Of a DNA stretch of 64,000 bases, positions 43,890 through 51,919 are shown piece after piece; within the stretch, counting starts at the first letter, position 1, and each line of letters opens with the position of its first letter. The stretch is from the NCBI GenBank assembly GCA_019638795.1, contig JAHBTB010000003.1, forward strand, positions 112,295 through 176,294, in the 5' to 3' direction. A model generated the notes under the pieces. The model was not told the origin of the DNA. It ran no database searches and worked only from the letters and a program-made list of their open reading frames with translations. The translations under genes were made by a program, and so were the position numbers. The stretch comes from Fimbriimonadaceae bacterium (lineage in GTDB: Bacteria; Armatimonadota; Fimbriimonadia; Fimbriimonadales; Fimbriimonadaceae).

Positions 43890-44444
43890 TCCTCCGCCCT
43901 TCTTTCGCTCGCGCGGGACGGCCGTCTGGTTGCCCTGGAAGTCGGGCTTGGGCAAGTACACGGTCAGGACGCTCGTGGCCGGGAACGCCTGCTTTTCTTC
44001 AGCGTTGTCGTACCAGTAGTCCCCCGTCTTGAAGTTGCGGTCGAATTCACCGGCCAGTCGGATCGCGCCGCTGCCGTACCACACCGCGGACATGTTCTTG
44101 CCGAACCACTGGAAGCCGCGCCACTCGCCGCTGGCGACGATGCGGCCGGTGCCGGTGAAGAGGGTCCGTCCGTTCTTGTCGTACTCCTTGCGGACCTTGC
44201 CGCTGACTTGGAGTTCTTTGCCGTTGTACTTCGTCACGAGGACGGTTCCGGTGAAGGTGACGTCGATCCGGCCCTTGCCGTCGATCACCTTGAAACTGCC
44301 GAGGTTGGTCTGGAGGTGCATGACAGCCATCCCGGGCTTGCCGGCAAAGTCGCCCATTTGCTCCGGCGTGGCGGCTTGGGCATGGGCCGACCCTGCCACC
44401 GCGACCGCAGCCACCACCAGAGAACTCACCTTGAAAATCTTCAT
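43887..44444 (-). CDS. Secreted hypothetical protein
   Basis: A 185-residue exported protein with a clear signal peptide (MKIFKVSSLVVAAVAVAGSA, cleavage after AHA). The mature part is beta-rich: GSFKVIDGKGRIDVTFTGTV, KELQVSGKVRKEYDK, WRGFQWFGKNMSAVWYGSG and IRLAGEFDRNFKTGDYWYDN. It resembles small beta-barrel or beta-sandwich periplasmic proteins but no family was recognised. The TATAAT about 30 bp upstream is a good -10 candidate. It ends 10 bp before the nuclease start. Confidence 0.7.
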   Translation of the reverse strand: MKIFKVSSLVVAAVAVAGSAHAQAATPEQMGDFAGKPGMAVMHLQTNLGSFKVIDGKGRIDVTFTGTVLVTKYNGKELQVSGKVRKEYDKNGRTLFTGTGRIVASGEWRGFQWFGKNMSAVWYGSGAIRLAGEFDRNFKTGDYWYDNAEEKQAFPATSVLTVYLPKPDFQGNQTAVPRERKKGGG

Positions 44445-44508
44445 GCTTCAGTCCGTCTCTCGACCCACGATTATAGACCGGTCGGCCATGTCGGCTGCGG
44501 TCGGGCGA

Positions 44509-45366
44509 TCACTCTAACCCGTTTGGGGCGCCGAAAGTTCCGGACACGACCCGGAGCACCTCATACCGTGCGACGTCCCAGAGCGGGGTGCCGGGCAAAG
44601 GGTCGACGGCCAACCGGAACTGGGGAGGCAGACCGGCCGGGAGCCCGAACCACGACCACGCCCACCGGGCGTCCCGGGCGCCACGCATCGCTTGCCACGT
44701 CCCGGCCAGTACACCGTCCACATACACCCGGGCACGCTGCAGCCCATGGAACCGGTCGTACAGTTTGGCCAAGACCAGCGGCTCGCCGGTATGGTCGACG
44801 ACATGCCACTCGGCCGGTCCCAGGTGCTGGACGTGGGTCTCGGTGAGCGTGTCGCCGTTGTCGCAGCCGCTGGCGAGGACCGACGGCTTCGAAGATGACC
44901 GCACCGAGCCATCATGCGCGGCCAGGTCGGCACCGTCCTTCATGTCGACCACCGTCGTCCGAAGCAGGGATTGACCGGTGGGGAACACGCCCGCCCGACG
45001 GAACCGTGCGCCGGTCCAGACGGGCACCATCGGCAGGTCAACGGACGGCAGCGGGCGGCCGTCCAGTTCAGCCAGACCCTCCACGTCGACGAGCCAACCC
45101 GTCCCCGAGAAGGAGCGCGCCGCACTCGTCAGGGGCCCGACCTTTGGCGTCGGGCCAGGCAACGCCCAGGCCGTCGCCGGGCCTTCGTCAGCGGCGAGCA
45201 CGAGGGCGTCATCCACTTCGCCGACCCGGAACACCCCGGCCGACCCGCCCCATACGGCGCCAGGGTCCGCGACATCCAGCACGATCCGCCTTCCCGCCGG
45301 GTCGGTGTAGAGCCGGTCTCCGGTGCGCCACACCAAAACCTCAAGCAAGTTCCGAGGGTCGAGCAT
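44509..45366 (-). CDS. Hypothetical protein, beta-rich
   Basis: A 285-residue protein with no signal peptide. Strand-rich segments (GAVWGGSAGVFRVGEVDDALVL, GTGWLVDVEGLAELDGRPLP) precede a second half with jelly-roll-like patches (RARVYVDGVLAGTWQ, WAWSWFGLPAGLPPQFRLAV). The glycan-binding fold suggested by YVDGVLAGTWQ is speculative. No family was recognised. Codon use looks like the neighbours. A TAACAT hexamer 12 bases before the ATG could be a -10. Confidence 0.6.
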   Translation of the reverse strand: MLDPRNLLEVLVWRTGDRLYTDPAGRRIVLDVADPGAVWGGSAGVFRVGEVDDALVLAADEGPATAWALPGPTPKVGPLTSAARSFSGTGWLVDVEGLAELDGRPLPSVDLPMVPVWTGARFRRAGVFPTGQSLLRTTVVDMKDGADLAAHDGSVRSSSKPSVLASGCDNGDTLTETHVQHLGPAEWHVVDHTGEPLVLAKLYDRFHGLQRARVYVDGVLAGTWQAMRGARDARWAWSWFGLPAGLPPQFRLAVDPLPGTPLWDVARYEVLRVVSGTFGAPNGLE

Positions 45367-45467
45367 TTTGACCCCGTAATGTTAGCAAGGTGGCGAACCG
45401 ATTTTTGCTATGGACAATGCCCCTACGACGAGTCACCCCCACGACCTTCTTGGTCATCAAGCGGCGC

Positions 45468-45725
45468 ATGGCGACAGAGAACTTCGTGGTCTGCCCGTTG
45501 TGTGGAGCCCTCAACGTCATTGAAAACGAAGAGTGCTTCGTCTGCGCATGGCACGGAGCGTTTGACGACGACCCGTCCCTCGTCGAGAGCCAACTAGACG
45601 AGATCGTCCGCCGTTGCCCCGGGCTCGTCCGAACTCAACCGAACGTTGCGCCCGCACGCTTTTTCCATACACTTATCCACAGGCTCCGCGCCCTGTTCCG
45701 GAGGCCGCTCAACATCGAGGCCTGA
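45468..45725 (+). CDS. Small zinc-ribbon protein
   Basis: About 85 residues from the ATG at 45468. The N-terminus has a C-x2-C...C-x2-C ribbon (CPLCGALNVIENEECFVCAW), then an acidic helix and a basic C-terminus (FHTLIHRLRALFRRPLN). The frame is open upstream to a GTG at 45390; the longer form adds a hydrophobic and basic stretch of doubtful value. Likely a small nucleic-acid or protein-binding zinc protein; function unknown. It precedes the acetyltransferase gene by 21 bp. Confidence 0.6.
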   Translation: MATENFVVCPLCGALNVIENEECFVCAWHGAFDDDPSLVESQLDEIVRRCPGLVRTQPNVAPARFFHTLIHRLRALFRRPLNIEA

Positions 45726-45746
45726 GAAACGGGCCAGACTGGCAGA

Positions 45747-46256
45747 ATGCTGCCCGTCTCGACCATCAGGCCTGCCCGACCTGACGATGTCCCCGTACTT
45801 TTGAACCTGATCAAGGGGTTGGCAGAGTACGAAAGGCTCCTTGACCAAGCGGTTGGCACCCCCGAACATTTACGGGGCCATCTCTTTGGCGAACACCCTA
45901 AAGCCTTTGCCGCCCTTGTCGAAGAAGACGGCGTTCCCGTCGGCTACGCCCTCTGGTTTTTCAACTTTTCCACATTCAGGTGCCAACCGGGCGTATACCT
46001 TGAAGACCTTTTCGTGCTTCCCGGACACCGGGGCCGTGGGCACGGTAAGGCGTTGATCGCTCATGTCGCCCGGTTCGCCGTGGAGAATGGATGCGCACGG
46101 TTTGAATGGTCGGTACTGGACTGGAACGAACCGTCCATCGCCTTCTACCGGTCCTTGGGAGCGGAACCGATGGATGAGTGGACGGTTTTCCGCTTGACCG
46201 GCGAGAATTTGCACCGTTTGGCCCACAGTGCTGAACTTCAGAGGCCAATATCCTAG
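45747..46256 (+). CDS. GNAT-family N-acetyltransferase (diamine/polyamine-type)
   Basis: About 169 residues. The GNAT acetyl-CoA motif is PGHRGRGHGKALIAHVARFA, with the preceding strand VYLEDLFV and C-terminal WSVLDWNEPSIAFYRSLGAE. Together with the N-terminal IRPARPDDVPVLLNLIKGLA and YALWFFNFSTF this is close to the spermidine/diamine N1-acetyltransferase (SAT2-like) group. The acceptor cannot be proven. It lies upstream of the bcp-panB-panC run by 8 bp. Confidence 0.86.
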   Translation: MLPVSTIRPARPDDVPVLLNLIKGLAEYERLLDQAVGTPEHLRGHLFGEHPKAFAALVEEDGVPVGYALWFFNFSTFRCQPGVYLEDLFVLPGHRGRGHGKALIAHVARFAVENGCARFEWSVLDWNEPSIAFYRSLGAEPMDEWTVFRLTGENLHRLAHSAELQRPIS

Positions 46257-46259
46257 GCT
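46254..46259 (+). promoter_or_regulatory. Candidate -10 (TAGGCT), leaderless start of the peroxiredoxin gene
   Basis: Five bases before the ATG at 46265 and overlapping the acetyltransferase stop. Confidence 0.35.
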
Positions 46260-46264
46260 AACCG

Positions 46265-46717
46265 ATGCTCCAAGTTGGCGACCCGTTCCCTGACTTTTCC
46301 TTGCAAGACCAGGACGGCCAGACCCATACGCTGGCGGGACTGCGAGGCACAAGGTTTGTCGTCTACTTCTATCCCAAGGACGACACGCCCGGTTGCACGA
46401 CCGAGTCCTGCGAGTTCCGCGACCTGGCGTCGTCCTTCTCGGGGTCGCCGGTCTTTGGTGTCAGCCCCGACGGCGTGAAGAGCCATAAGAAGTTCGCGGA
46501 CAAATTCTCCTTACCCTTCACCTTGCTTGCCGACACTGACCGGTCGCTTTGCGAAGCCTGCGGCGTCTGGGTCGAGAAGTCCATGTACGGCAAGAAGTAC
46601 ATGGGCGTCGCTCGGACGACATTTGTGGTCGGCCCCGACGGCACCGTGACCCACGTTTGGGAAAAAGTCAAACCCGAGGGGCATGCCGCGCAAGTGGCCG
46701 CCGCGTTGGGCTCATGA
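46265..46717 (+). CDS. bcp: Peroxiredoxin (Bcp/PrxQ type)
   Basis: About 150 residues, a thiol peroxidase reducing H2O2 and organic peroxides in the cytoplasm. The peroxidatic Cys is Cys44 in TPGCTTESCEF and Cys49 is the resolving Cys, spaced as in atypical 2-Cys PrxQ proteins. The ARTTFVVGPDGTVTHVWEKV near the C-terminus is typical. The stop overlaps the panB start by ATGA. Confidence 0.94.
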   Translation: MLQVGDPFPDFSLQDQDGQTHTLAGLRGTRFVVYFYPKDDTPGCTTESCEFRDLASSFSGSPVFGVSPDGVKSHKKFADKFSLPFTLLADTDRSLCEACGVWVEKSMYGKKYMGVARTTFVVGPDGTVTHVWEKVKPEGHAAQVAAALGS

Positions 46718-47514
46718 GCGGCAGGCCGACTCAGGCAAAGGTGACAGCTCCGGCCATCAGGGCGAGGAAGGGGTCGGGGCACAAGATCGTCTGCCTGACC
46801 GCCTATGACTTCCCCTCGGCCCGGATCGCCGAGGCCGCCGGAGTGGACGTCGTCTTGGTCGGCGACTCTCTCGGCAACACTGTCCTCGGCTACGACTCGA
46901 CCATTCCCGTGACAATGGACGAGGTCGCCCACCACCTGCGGGCAGTCCGTCGGGGTCTGGAAAAGCCCTTGCTCGTCGCCGACCTCCCGTTCGGATCATA
47001 CAACGCGTCGGTCGCTGCCGGCGTCGACGCCGCCGTCCGGTTCATGAAGGACGGCGCCGAGGCGGTCAAGCTGGAAGGCGACTACCCCGAGGTCATTGCG
47101 GCCATGGTGAAGGCGGGCGTCCCGGTCATGGGCCACGTGGGGTTCACCCCTCAGTCGGTCCACCGTTTCGGCGGCCACCGTGTCCAGGGCAAGGGTGACG
47201 AGGCCGAGGCGGTCGTCGCCACGGCGCGACGGATCCAGGACGCTGGGGCCTTTTCCATCGTCGTCGAGCTCGTGCCGGCGGCCTTGGCCCGCGAACTGAC
47301 CACTGAATTGTCCATCCCCACGGTCGGGATCGGCGCCGGCCCCGACTGCGACGGAGAGATCCAAGTGTTCCACGACGTGATGGGCCTGTCCGAAAGGGTG
47401 TATCGTCACGCAAAGGCATACACCAAGGGGTTGTCTGCGTTCAGCCGGGCGGCCAAGGCTTATGCTCAAGAGGTCCGTGACGGCACTTTCCCAGGCCCAG
47501 AAAACAGCGTGTGA
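46714..47514 (+). CDS. panB: 3-methyl-2-oxobutanoate hydroxymethyltransferase
   Basis: About 266 residues, making ketopantoate from alpha-ketoisovalerate and methylene-THF. It has CLTAYDFPSARIAEAAGVDV, VGDSLGNTVLGYDST (metal-binding Asp), the catalytic Glu region VKLEGDY and MGHVGFTPQSVHRFGG. The C-terminal part reads TVGIGAGPDCDGEIQVFHD. The ATG at 46714 is chosen because it overlaps the bcp stop; longer frames run into bcp. It overlaps panC by GTGA. Confidence 0.95.
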   Translation: MSGRPTQAKVTAPAIRARKGSGHKIVCLTAYDFPSARIAEAAGVDVVLVGDSLGNTVLGYDSTIPVTMDEVAHHLRAVRRGLEKPLLVADLPFGSYNASVAAGVDAAVRFMKDGAEAVKLEGDYPEVIAAMVKAGVPVMGHVGFTPQSVHRFGGHRVQGKGDEAEAVVATARRIQDAGAFSIVVELVPAALARELTTELSIPTVGIGAGPDCDGEIQVFHDVMGLSERVYRHAKAYTKGLSAFSRAAKAYAQEVRDGTFPGPENSV

Positions 47515-48341
47515 AAGTAGTCCATACCATATCCGAGCTTCGCCGCGAACTTGCGGGCCAATCAGACATCGGTTTTGTCCCGACGATGGGGGCCCTTCAC
47601 GCTGGCCACGCTTCCCTTCTGAAGCGGGCCCAGGCGGAACGCCAGTGCGTAGTCTTGTCCATCTTTGTCAATCCCACCCAGTTTGGGCCGAGTGAAGACC
47701 TCAGCAAATACCCGAGGCCGTTGGACGCTGACCTCGCAGTGGCGAAAGCGGACGGCGTCGATGTGGTCTTTCTCCCGTCCGTGGAAGAAATGTACAAACG
47801 TCAAGACGTCGTGGTCCATGTCGAGGGGCCTAGCCAGCAGTGGGAAGGGGCGTTTCGCCCCGGACACTTTGACGGTGTCGCCACGGTCGTCGCGAAACTC
47901 TTCCTGGCGGTAGGACCGTGTCGGGCGTACTTTGGCCTGAAGGACTTGCAGCAGTGCGCGGTTGTCCGCGCCTTAGTCGAAGGGCTGGGGATTCCCGTGG
48001 AACTGGTGTTTTGTGAAACAGTCCGCGAGACGAACGGACTGGCCATGTCCAGCCGCAACGCATACCTTTCATTAGAAGACCGGGATGGCGCGGCTCAGAT
48101 TTATCAGTTTCTGTCGCAACTATCATCACGCATCAAGATTGGCTACGATATCTCACAGATAGACATATGTCTATCGCAAACAAAACAGCAACTGCAGGAC
48201 GCGGGGTTTCAGGTTGACTATCTTGCATTGGTCGACCCCAGTTCGATGGCGTCCAGCACGGTAGCCTCGGACTCAGACCGCATCATTGTGGCCGTCAGGT
48301 GGAAGGGCGTCCGCCTCATTGACAACGTCCCAATCACATAG
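47511..48341 (+). CDS. panC: Pantothenate synthetase
   Basis: About 276 residues, ligating pantoate and beta-alanine. It has GFVPTMGALHAGHASLL (HIGH-like), FVNPTQFGPSEDLSKYPR, FRPGHFDGVATVVAKLF, YFGLKDLQQCAVVR and ETNGLAMSSRNAYLS. It starts with GTG. The last third is unusual: bases 48061-48240 count 84 G+C in 180 (47%), while the rest of the gene is clearly GC-richer. Its codons there (ATA, TTA, TCA) are unlike the neighbours, and its residue sequence is atypical after position 190. The core active site is before this region, so the enzyme is probably functional. Confidence 0.92.
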   Translation: MKVVHTISELRRELAGQSDIGFVPTMGALHAGHASLLKRAQAERQCVVLSIFVNPTQFGPSEDLSKYPRPLDADLAVAKADGVDVVFLPSVEEMYKRQDVVVHVEGPSQQWEGAFRPGHFDGVATVVAKLFLAVGPCRAYFGLKDLQQCAVVRALVEGLGIPVELVFCETVRETNGLAMSSRNAYLSLEDRDGAAQIYQFLSQLSSRIKIGYDISQIDICLSQTKQQLQDAGFQVDYLALVDPSSMASSTVASDSDRIIVAVRWKGVRLIDNVPIT

Positions 48342-48442
48342 GCCCGACGAGACCTTGCGAAAATAAACTCACTAGTGCCAACATAGCCTCATTGGCCGCT
48401 GGAGAGCCGGTCTTTGACACACTCTGAAGCGGAAACAACAAT

Positions 48443-48844
48443 ATGGCTAAATCACTGGAAAAAACTAAGGCTGGGCTTAAGCTCCGCACCTCGCCCAAGG
48501 GTTCGCTAGTCCTTAACTTGGGGCGAGGCAAGAAGTACACCCTTCCCTTCGAAGCCCGCCTCCTCCAATCCGAAGGCTACGTCTTCATCCATATTCCGCC
48601 CAGCGCGGAGATTTTCTCGGTCGCCAACAAGGAGTTCCGGTTGGTGACGGACGACGCCGAGGCCGAGAAGGCGGCGGGTAGTTTCCGCCGCAGTCGAAAG
48701 GGTTCGGCCCGGTCGGCCAAGTCCACCGAACTCCCCGCCGATCTCAAGGCCGCCCTCAGCAAGATCCCGGCAGGCCACAAGATCGCCTACACCCCAAGCG
48801 GCGACCCGAAGCTTGTCAAGACCCGCCGCCGCCGCAAGGCCTGA
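48443..48844 (+). CDS. Small basic hypothetical protein
   Basis: A 133-residue protein, very basic at both ends (MAKSLEKTKAGLKLRTSPKG and KLVKTRRRRKA), with a middle beta-like segment (YTLPFEARLLQSEGYVFIHI). The region 85-110 is Ser/Arg/Lys-rich (GSFRRSRKGSARSAKSTELP), a pattern often seen in nucleic-acid-binding tails. No family was recognised. The first 60 bases are AT-richer than the rest, continuing the dip in the panC end. A strong hairpin follows 17 bp after the stop. Confidence 0.65.
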   Translation: MAKSLEKTKAGLKLRTSPKGSLVLNLGRGKKYTLPFEARLLQSEGYVFIHIPPSAEIFSVANKEFRLVTDDAEAEKAAGSFRRSRKGSARSAKSTELPADLKAALSKIPAGHKIAYTPSGDPKLVKTRRRRKA

Positions 48845-48861
48845 GGCACCGGCAAACAGCC

Positions 48862-48894
48862 AAGGAGTCCGGGCCACATCGGCCCGGACTCCTT
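48862..48894. terminator. Hairpin terminator after the small basic protein
   Basis: A perfect 14-bp stem (AAGGAGTCCGGGCC/GGCCCGGACTCCTT) with a 5-nt loop ACATC. The U-tract is weak (CTCATT), so efficiency is uncertain. It isolates the small basic protein from tRNA-Thr. Confidence 0.7.
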
Positions 48895-48922
48895 CTCATT
48901 GCGACAAGTACACTGTCGCCAC

Positions 48923-48997
48923 GCCGAGTTAGCTCAGTGGTAGAGCAACCGCCTTGTAAGCGGTAGGTCATCGGTTCGAATCCGTTACTCGGCTCCA
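48923..48997 (+). tRNA. tRNA-Thr (anticodon TGT)
   Basis: A 75-nt cloverleaf, CCA encoded, discriminator T. Acceptor GCCGAGT/ACTCGGC, anticodon stem ACCGC/GCGGT with loop CTTGTAA. One T-stem mismatch (T50-T64). The last 13 bases overlap the 3' end of the convergent MFS gene. Confidence 0.95.
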
Positions 48998-50250
48998 GCA
49001 TTCCCGGTCAGGGGCTCTTTCACCGCCCCGCGCGCGGCATACGCCGCGACCGACACCGCCGCCATCGCCACGGCGCACCACCGCGTCGCCACCGGCAACG
49101 ACGTGAGCTTGGCGAGCCATCCAAAAAGCCAAGTGCCGATCGGGGCGAGTCCGGCCAAAGCCCAAAAGTGCATCGAGAGGACGCGCCCCCGCAAGTTCGG
49201 TGGTGAAAGGAGTTGAAACAGGGTGTTGGTCGTGTTGAACTGCATGATCGCCGCCGCCCCCGTCACCGCCAAGGCGGCAAACGTCAGGGGGACGCTGGTG
49301 CTGAACGACAAGACAGCCAGGCCGACGCTGAAACAGGCCAAGGACGCGCGAAGGACCAGCGCCTTGTGCGGCAGGTGGGCGATCGACTGGAGCAAGAGCA
49401 GACCGACCAGCGCGCCGACGCCGACCGCGCTGTATGCGGCACCGAGGAGCCGCTGGTCACCGTGCAGGATGTCCGTCACCAGCGCGGGCATCTGAACCAT
49501 GTAGGGCATACCGACGAGCGATGTCGCCGACTCCATGAAGAAGATGGCTCGCAAGGACGGTTCACGAAACGTGTAGAGGACACCCTCCAGGATCAGGTCC
49601 TTGACCGGTTGCCCAAAGCCCTCCCCCTTCCGGGGGACGGGCTTCACCGCAAACGCGGCCCAGACCAGCGCGACGAACGAGGCCGCGTTCGCGTAGAAGC
49701 AGGCGGCAGTACCCAAGGCCCCGGCCAGGACGCCGCCGACCGCCGGCCCGACGACCCGGGCGAAGTTGAACGTCATGGACTGGAGCGGGATCGCCTTGGG
49801 CAAGTCCTCGTCGCCGACCGCGTCGCGGAACATGCCTTGGCGGGCGGGCATCTCGGTCGTCTGCGCGATCCCGGCGACCAAAGAGACCAACGCGACCGCC
49901 ACGAAACTGAGGGTGTTGTTGGAGGCGGTCACCGCCAAGTACAGGGCCCCGACGCCCATGACGAGGTTTGATGCCGCGAGGACGTAACGCTGGTCAAAGA
50001 GGTCGACGACAATACCGATAAACGGAAAGAGAAACGTGCCCGGGATCAGGCTACAAAAGGTGACAAAGGCCAACTTTTCGTTGTCGTGGGTCAATCGCCA
50101 CACAAAATCGCCTTGCACGACCGTCTGAATCTGTGAACCCGTGAAGGAGATGAACGCCGCCACCCACAAGACACGGAAGTCTCGGTGCCGCAAGACGGAA
50201 AACCCGGGCAAGACCCGGTCCGCGACCGAAGCCGACCATCCCCGGGCCAT
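48985..50250 (-). CDS. MFS exporter (MFS_3/EntS-like)
   Basis: About 421 residues with about twelve membrane spans. It begins with a helix-rich N-terminus (DRVLPGFSVLRHRDFRVLWV) followed by FISFTGSQIQTVVQGDFVWR, the pattern of the MFS_3 (enterobactin exporter-like) group, and DLFDQRYVLAASNLVMG between helices 2 and 3. The substrate is unknown. The ATG at 50250 is chosen because TAGACT lies five bases before it; a longer frame to 50352 gives a non-membrane N-terminus. Its last codons lie antisense to the tRNA-Thr 3' end. Confidence 0.88.
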   Translation of the reverse strand: MARGWSASVADRVLPGFSVLRHRDFRVLWVAAFISFTGSQIQTVVQGDFVWRLTHDNEKLAFVTFCSLIPGTFLFPFIGIVVDLFDQRYVLAASNLVMGVGALYLAVTASNNTLSFVAVALVSLVAGIAQTTEMPARQGMFRDAVGDEDLPKAIPLQSMTFNFARVVGPAVGGVLAGALGTAACFYANAASFVALVWAAFAVKPVPRKGEGFGQPVKDLILEGVLYTFREPSLRAIFFMESATSLVGMPYMVQMPALVTDILHGDQRLLGAAYSAVGVGALVGLLLLQSIAHLPHKALVLRASLACFSVGLAVLSFSTSVPLTFAALAVTGAAAIMQFNTTNTLFQLLSPPNLRGRVLSMHFWALAGLAPIGTWLFGWLAKLTSLPVATRWCAVAMAAVSVAAYAARGAVKEPLTGNAGAE

Positions 50251-50255
50251 GACCC

Positions 50256-50261
50256 AGTCTA
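50256..50261 (-). promoter_or_regulatory. Candidate -10 (TAGACT), leaderless start of the MFS gene
   Basis: Five bases before the ATG at 50250. Confidence 0.4.
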
Positions 50262-50322
50262 GTCGGACGCACGGGATGCTGTCGAGGACCCCGGTATACT
50301 TTCCGAAGCATTTGGTGAACCT

Positions 50323-51414
50323 GTGACATCGCCACGTCTTCGCGTCCTTCAAGTGGTGTCAAGTTCGGCCACTTCTGGCGCGGAGCGTCAGACGATTGTC
50401 GTCAGCAAGAGACTGGCCCGCGACGGCCACCACGTCGAGGTGGTCTGTCCGCAAATCGACTGGATGCTCCGGGAACTGGAAGAAGCCGGCATCACCTGCC
50501 ATCCCGTCGACATGCGGGTCAAGTGGGGTGCCTCGGCGATCGCCCATATCGCCAAAGTGGTCGGTCGGAAGAAGTTCGACGTCATCCACGCCCACCTCAG
50601 CCGGGCGACATACCTGGGGCTCGTCGTCGGCACGCTGAAAGGCGTCCCCCTCGTCTCGACCGTCCACGTGGAGACCCGAGAGCCGGTCTACAAGTTTTGC
50701 GCCCACCGCCACAACCGTTTGGTCGCCGTCAGCAACTTCATCCGTGGCGTCCTGCGCGGACAGGGCGTCCAAGACAGGTACATCGACGTCGTCTATAACG
50801 GGACCGATTTCAGCGACGTCCCGTTCGTCTCGGGAGACCCTGTGCACGAGGAGTTTGGTCTGCCGCCCGAACGGCAGTTGGTCGGCCTCGTCGGCCGGGT
50901 CGCCGAAGAGAAGGGGCACGGGATCGCGGTCGCCGCGATGCCCCGGGTGCTCGACCGCCACCCTGAGGCCCACCTCCTCTTCGTCGGGCGCCAGGTCGGC
51001 GACTACCCCAAGATTGTCCAGGACGAGGTCGCCCGGCTTGGGATTGAGAGCCGAGTCACCTTCACGGGAAACCGTGAGGACGTCCCCCGACTGTTTGACG
51101 CGATGCACTTTTCCATCCTGCCCAGCGTCATGGAGTCATTCGGACTGGCCGTCATCGAATGCATGGCCCGGGGGCGCCCGGTGGTCGCCAGCAACGTCGG
51201 TGCCTTGGGCGAGCTCATCATCCCCCACGAGACCGGCCTCCTCGTCGACAACACCCCAGAGAGCCTCTACAAGGGAATGGATTTCATGCTCACCCACGAC
51301 GACGAGCGCCGTCGGATGGGGGCGAACGCCGAACAACTGATCCGCGAAAAGTTCACGCTCGACCAAATGGTCGAGCGTCTGGAAGCGGTCTATTGCAAGG
51401 CGGCCGGCCTTTAG
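50323..51414 (+). CDS. Glycosyltransferase family 4 protein
   Basis: About 363 residues with a GT-B fold. The N-terminal domain has VLQVVSSSATSGAERQTIVV and FDVIHAHLSRATYLGLVVG. The C-terminal donor domain has QLVGLVGRVAEEKGHGIAVA, RVTFTGNREDVPRLF and the E-x7-E motif ESFGLAVIECMARGRPVVAS. It starts with GTG and transfers a sugar from a nucleotide donor to an unknown acceptor, probably cell-surface glycan. A TATACT at 50293 is a good -10 candidate. The stop shares TTAG with the convergent gene. Confidence 0.93.
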   Translation: MTSPRLRVLQVVSSSATSGAERQTIVVSKRLARDGHHVEVVCPQIDWMLRELEEAGITCHPVDMRVKWGASAIAHIAKVVGRKKFDVIHAHLSRATYLGLVVGTLKGVPLVSTVHVETREPVYKFCAHRHNRLVAVSNFIRGVLRGQGVQDRYIDVVYNGTDFSDVPFVSGDPVHEEFGLPPERQLVGLVGRVAEEKGHGIAVAAMPRVLDRHPEAHLLFVGRQVGDYPKIVQDEVARLGIESRVTFTGNREDVPRLFDAMHFSILPSVMESFGLAVIECMARGRPVVASNVGALGELIIPHETGLLVDNTPESLYKGMDFMLTHDDERRRMGANAEQLIREKFTLDQMVERLEAVYCKAAGL

Positions 51415-51848
51415 TCTTCGAAACCGTCGAAGTCGGCCGGCGCCGACGCCTTCAGCTCGCGCAACTGCCTGCGGGCGACCTCAAGCGATGCCTCGACCTT
51501 CGCACGGGCCTCGTCGGGCACCATGGCGACAATGTCTTCCATGGGGAACTCATGGCCGCGCTTCGCGGACGTGCTCCTCAACTTCACCGTAGGCTGGACA
51601 TACCGGACAACCACGACAGGCTCGGGAGCCGGCGCAGAATAGGCGACCAGCATGTTAGAAACGGGCAGGGCGGCCAAGGCACCGTTCAGGTTCGGCAGAA
51701 GCGAAGGGGGCTTGGCGGCCAGAGGACTGCTTGCCGCCACGGTCTGAGGGGCGGGCGCGACCGTCGTCGGCGTGTCCATACTGCCACCTCCCAGGTGGCT
51801 GGACAGCGACGCCAGCATCATTGCCAGAAAGTTCAGGATCGCCCTCAT
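51411..51848 (-). CDS. Secreted hypothetical protein
   Basis: A 145-residue exported protein with a short hydrophobic N-terminus (MRAILNFLAMMLASLSSHLG), a Pro/Ala-rich linker (residues 25-75) and a helical C-terminus (EDIVAMVPDEARAKVEASLE). No family was recognised. A TACTCA lies five bases before the ATG. Confidence 0.6.
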   Translation of the reverse strand: MRAILNFLAMMLASLSSHLGGGSMDTPTTVAPAPQTVAASSPLAAKPPSLLPNLNGALAALPVSNMLVAYSAPAPEPVVVVRYVQPTVKLRSTSAKRGHEFPMEDIVAMVPDEARAKVEASLEVARRQLRELKASAPADFDGFED

Positions 51849-51853
51849 GACAC

Positions 51854-51859
51854 TGAGTA
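51854..51859 (-). promoter_or_regulatory. Candidate -10 (TACTCA), leaderless start of the secreted hypothetical
   Basis: Five bases before the ATG at 51848. Imperfect match. Confidence 0.3.
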
Positions 51860-51919
51860 CAACGTCGGGACGCCCTGATAGTTTCGTAGTGTTCCGTGTC
51901 TAGGGCCAAATTCCACCGT

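Noticed and set aside
43254-44846. A 530-codon plus-strand open frame
   Set aside because: It spans three minus-strand genes and their gaps and has no recognisable domain; it is a shadow frame.
46549-46713. N-terminal extension of panB into bcp
   Set aside because: The extension is just bcp read in another frame; the ATG at 46714 overlaps the bcp stop as ATGA and matches the family N-terminus.
48413-48442. TTGACA before the small basic protein as a promoter
   Set aside because: The only -10-like sequence at correct spacing overlaps the start codon and does not match well, so it was not listed.
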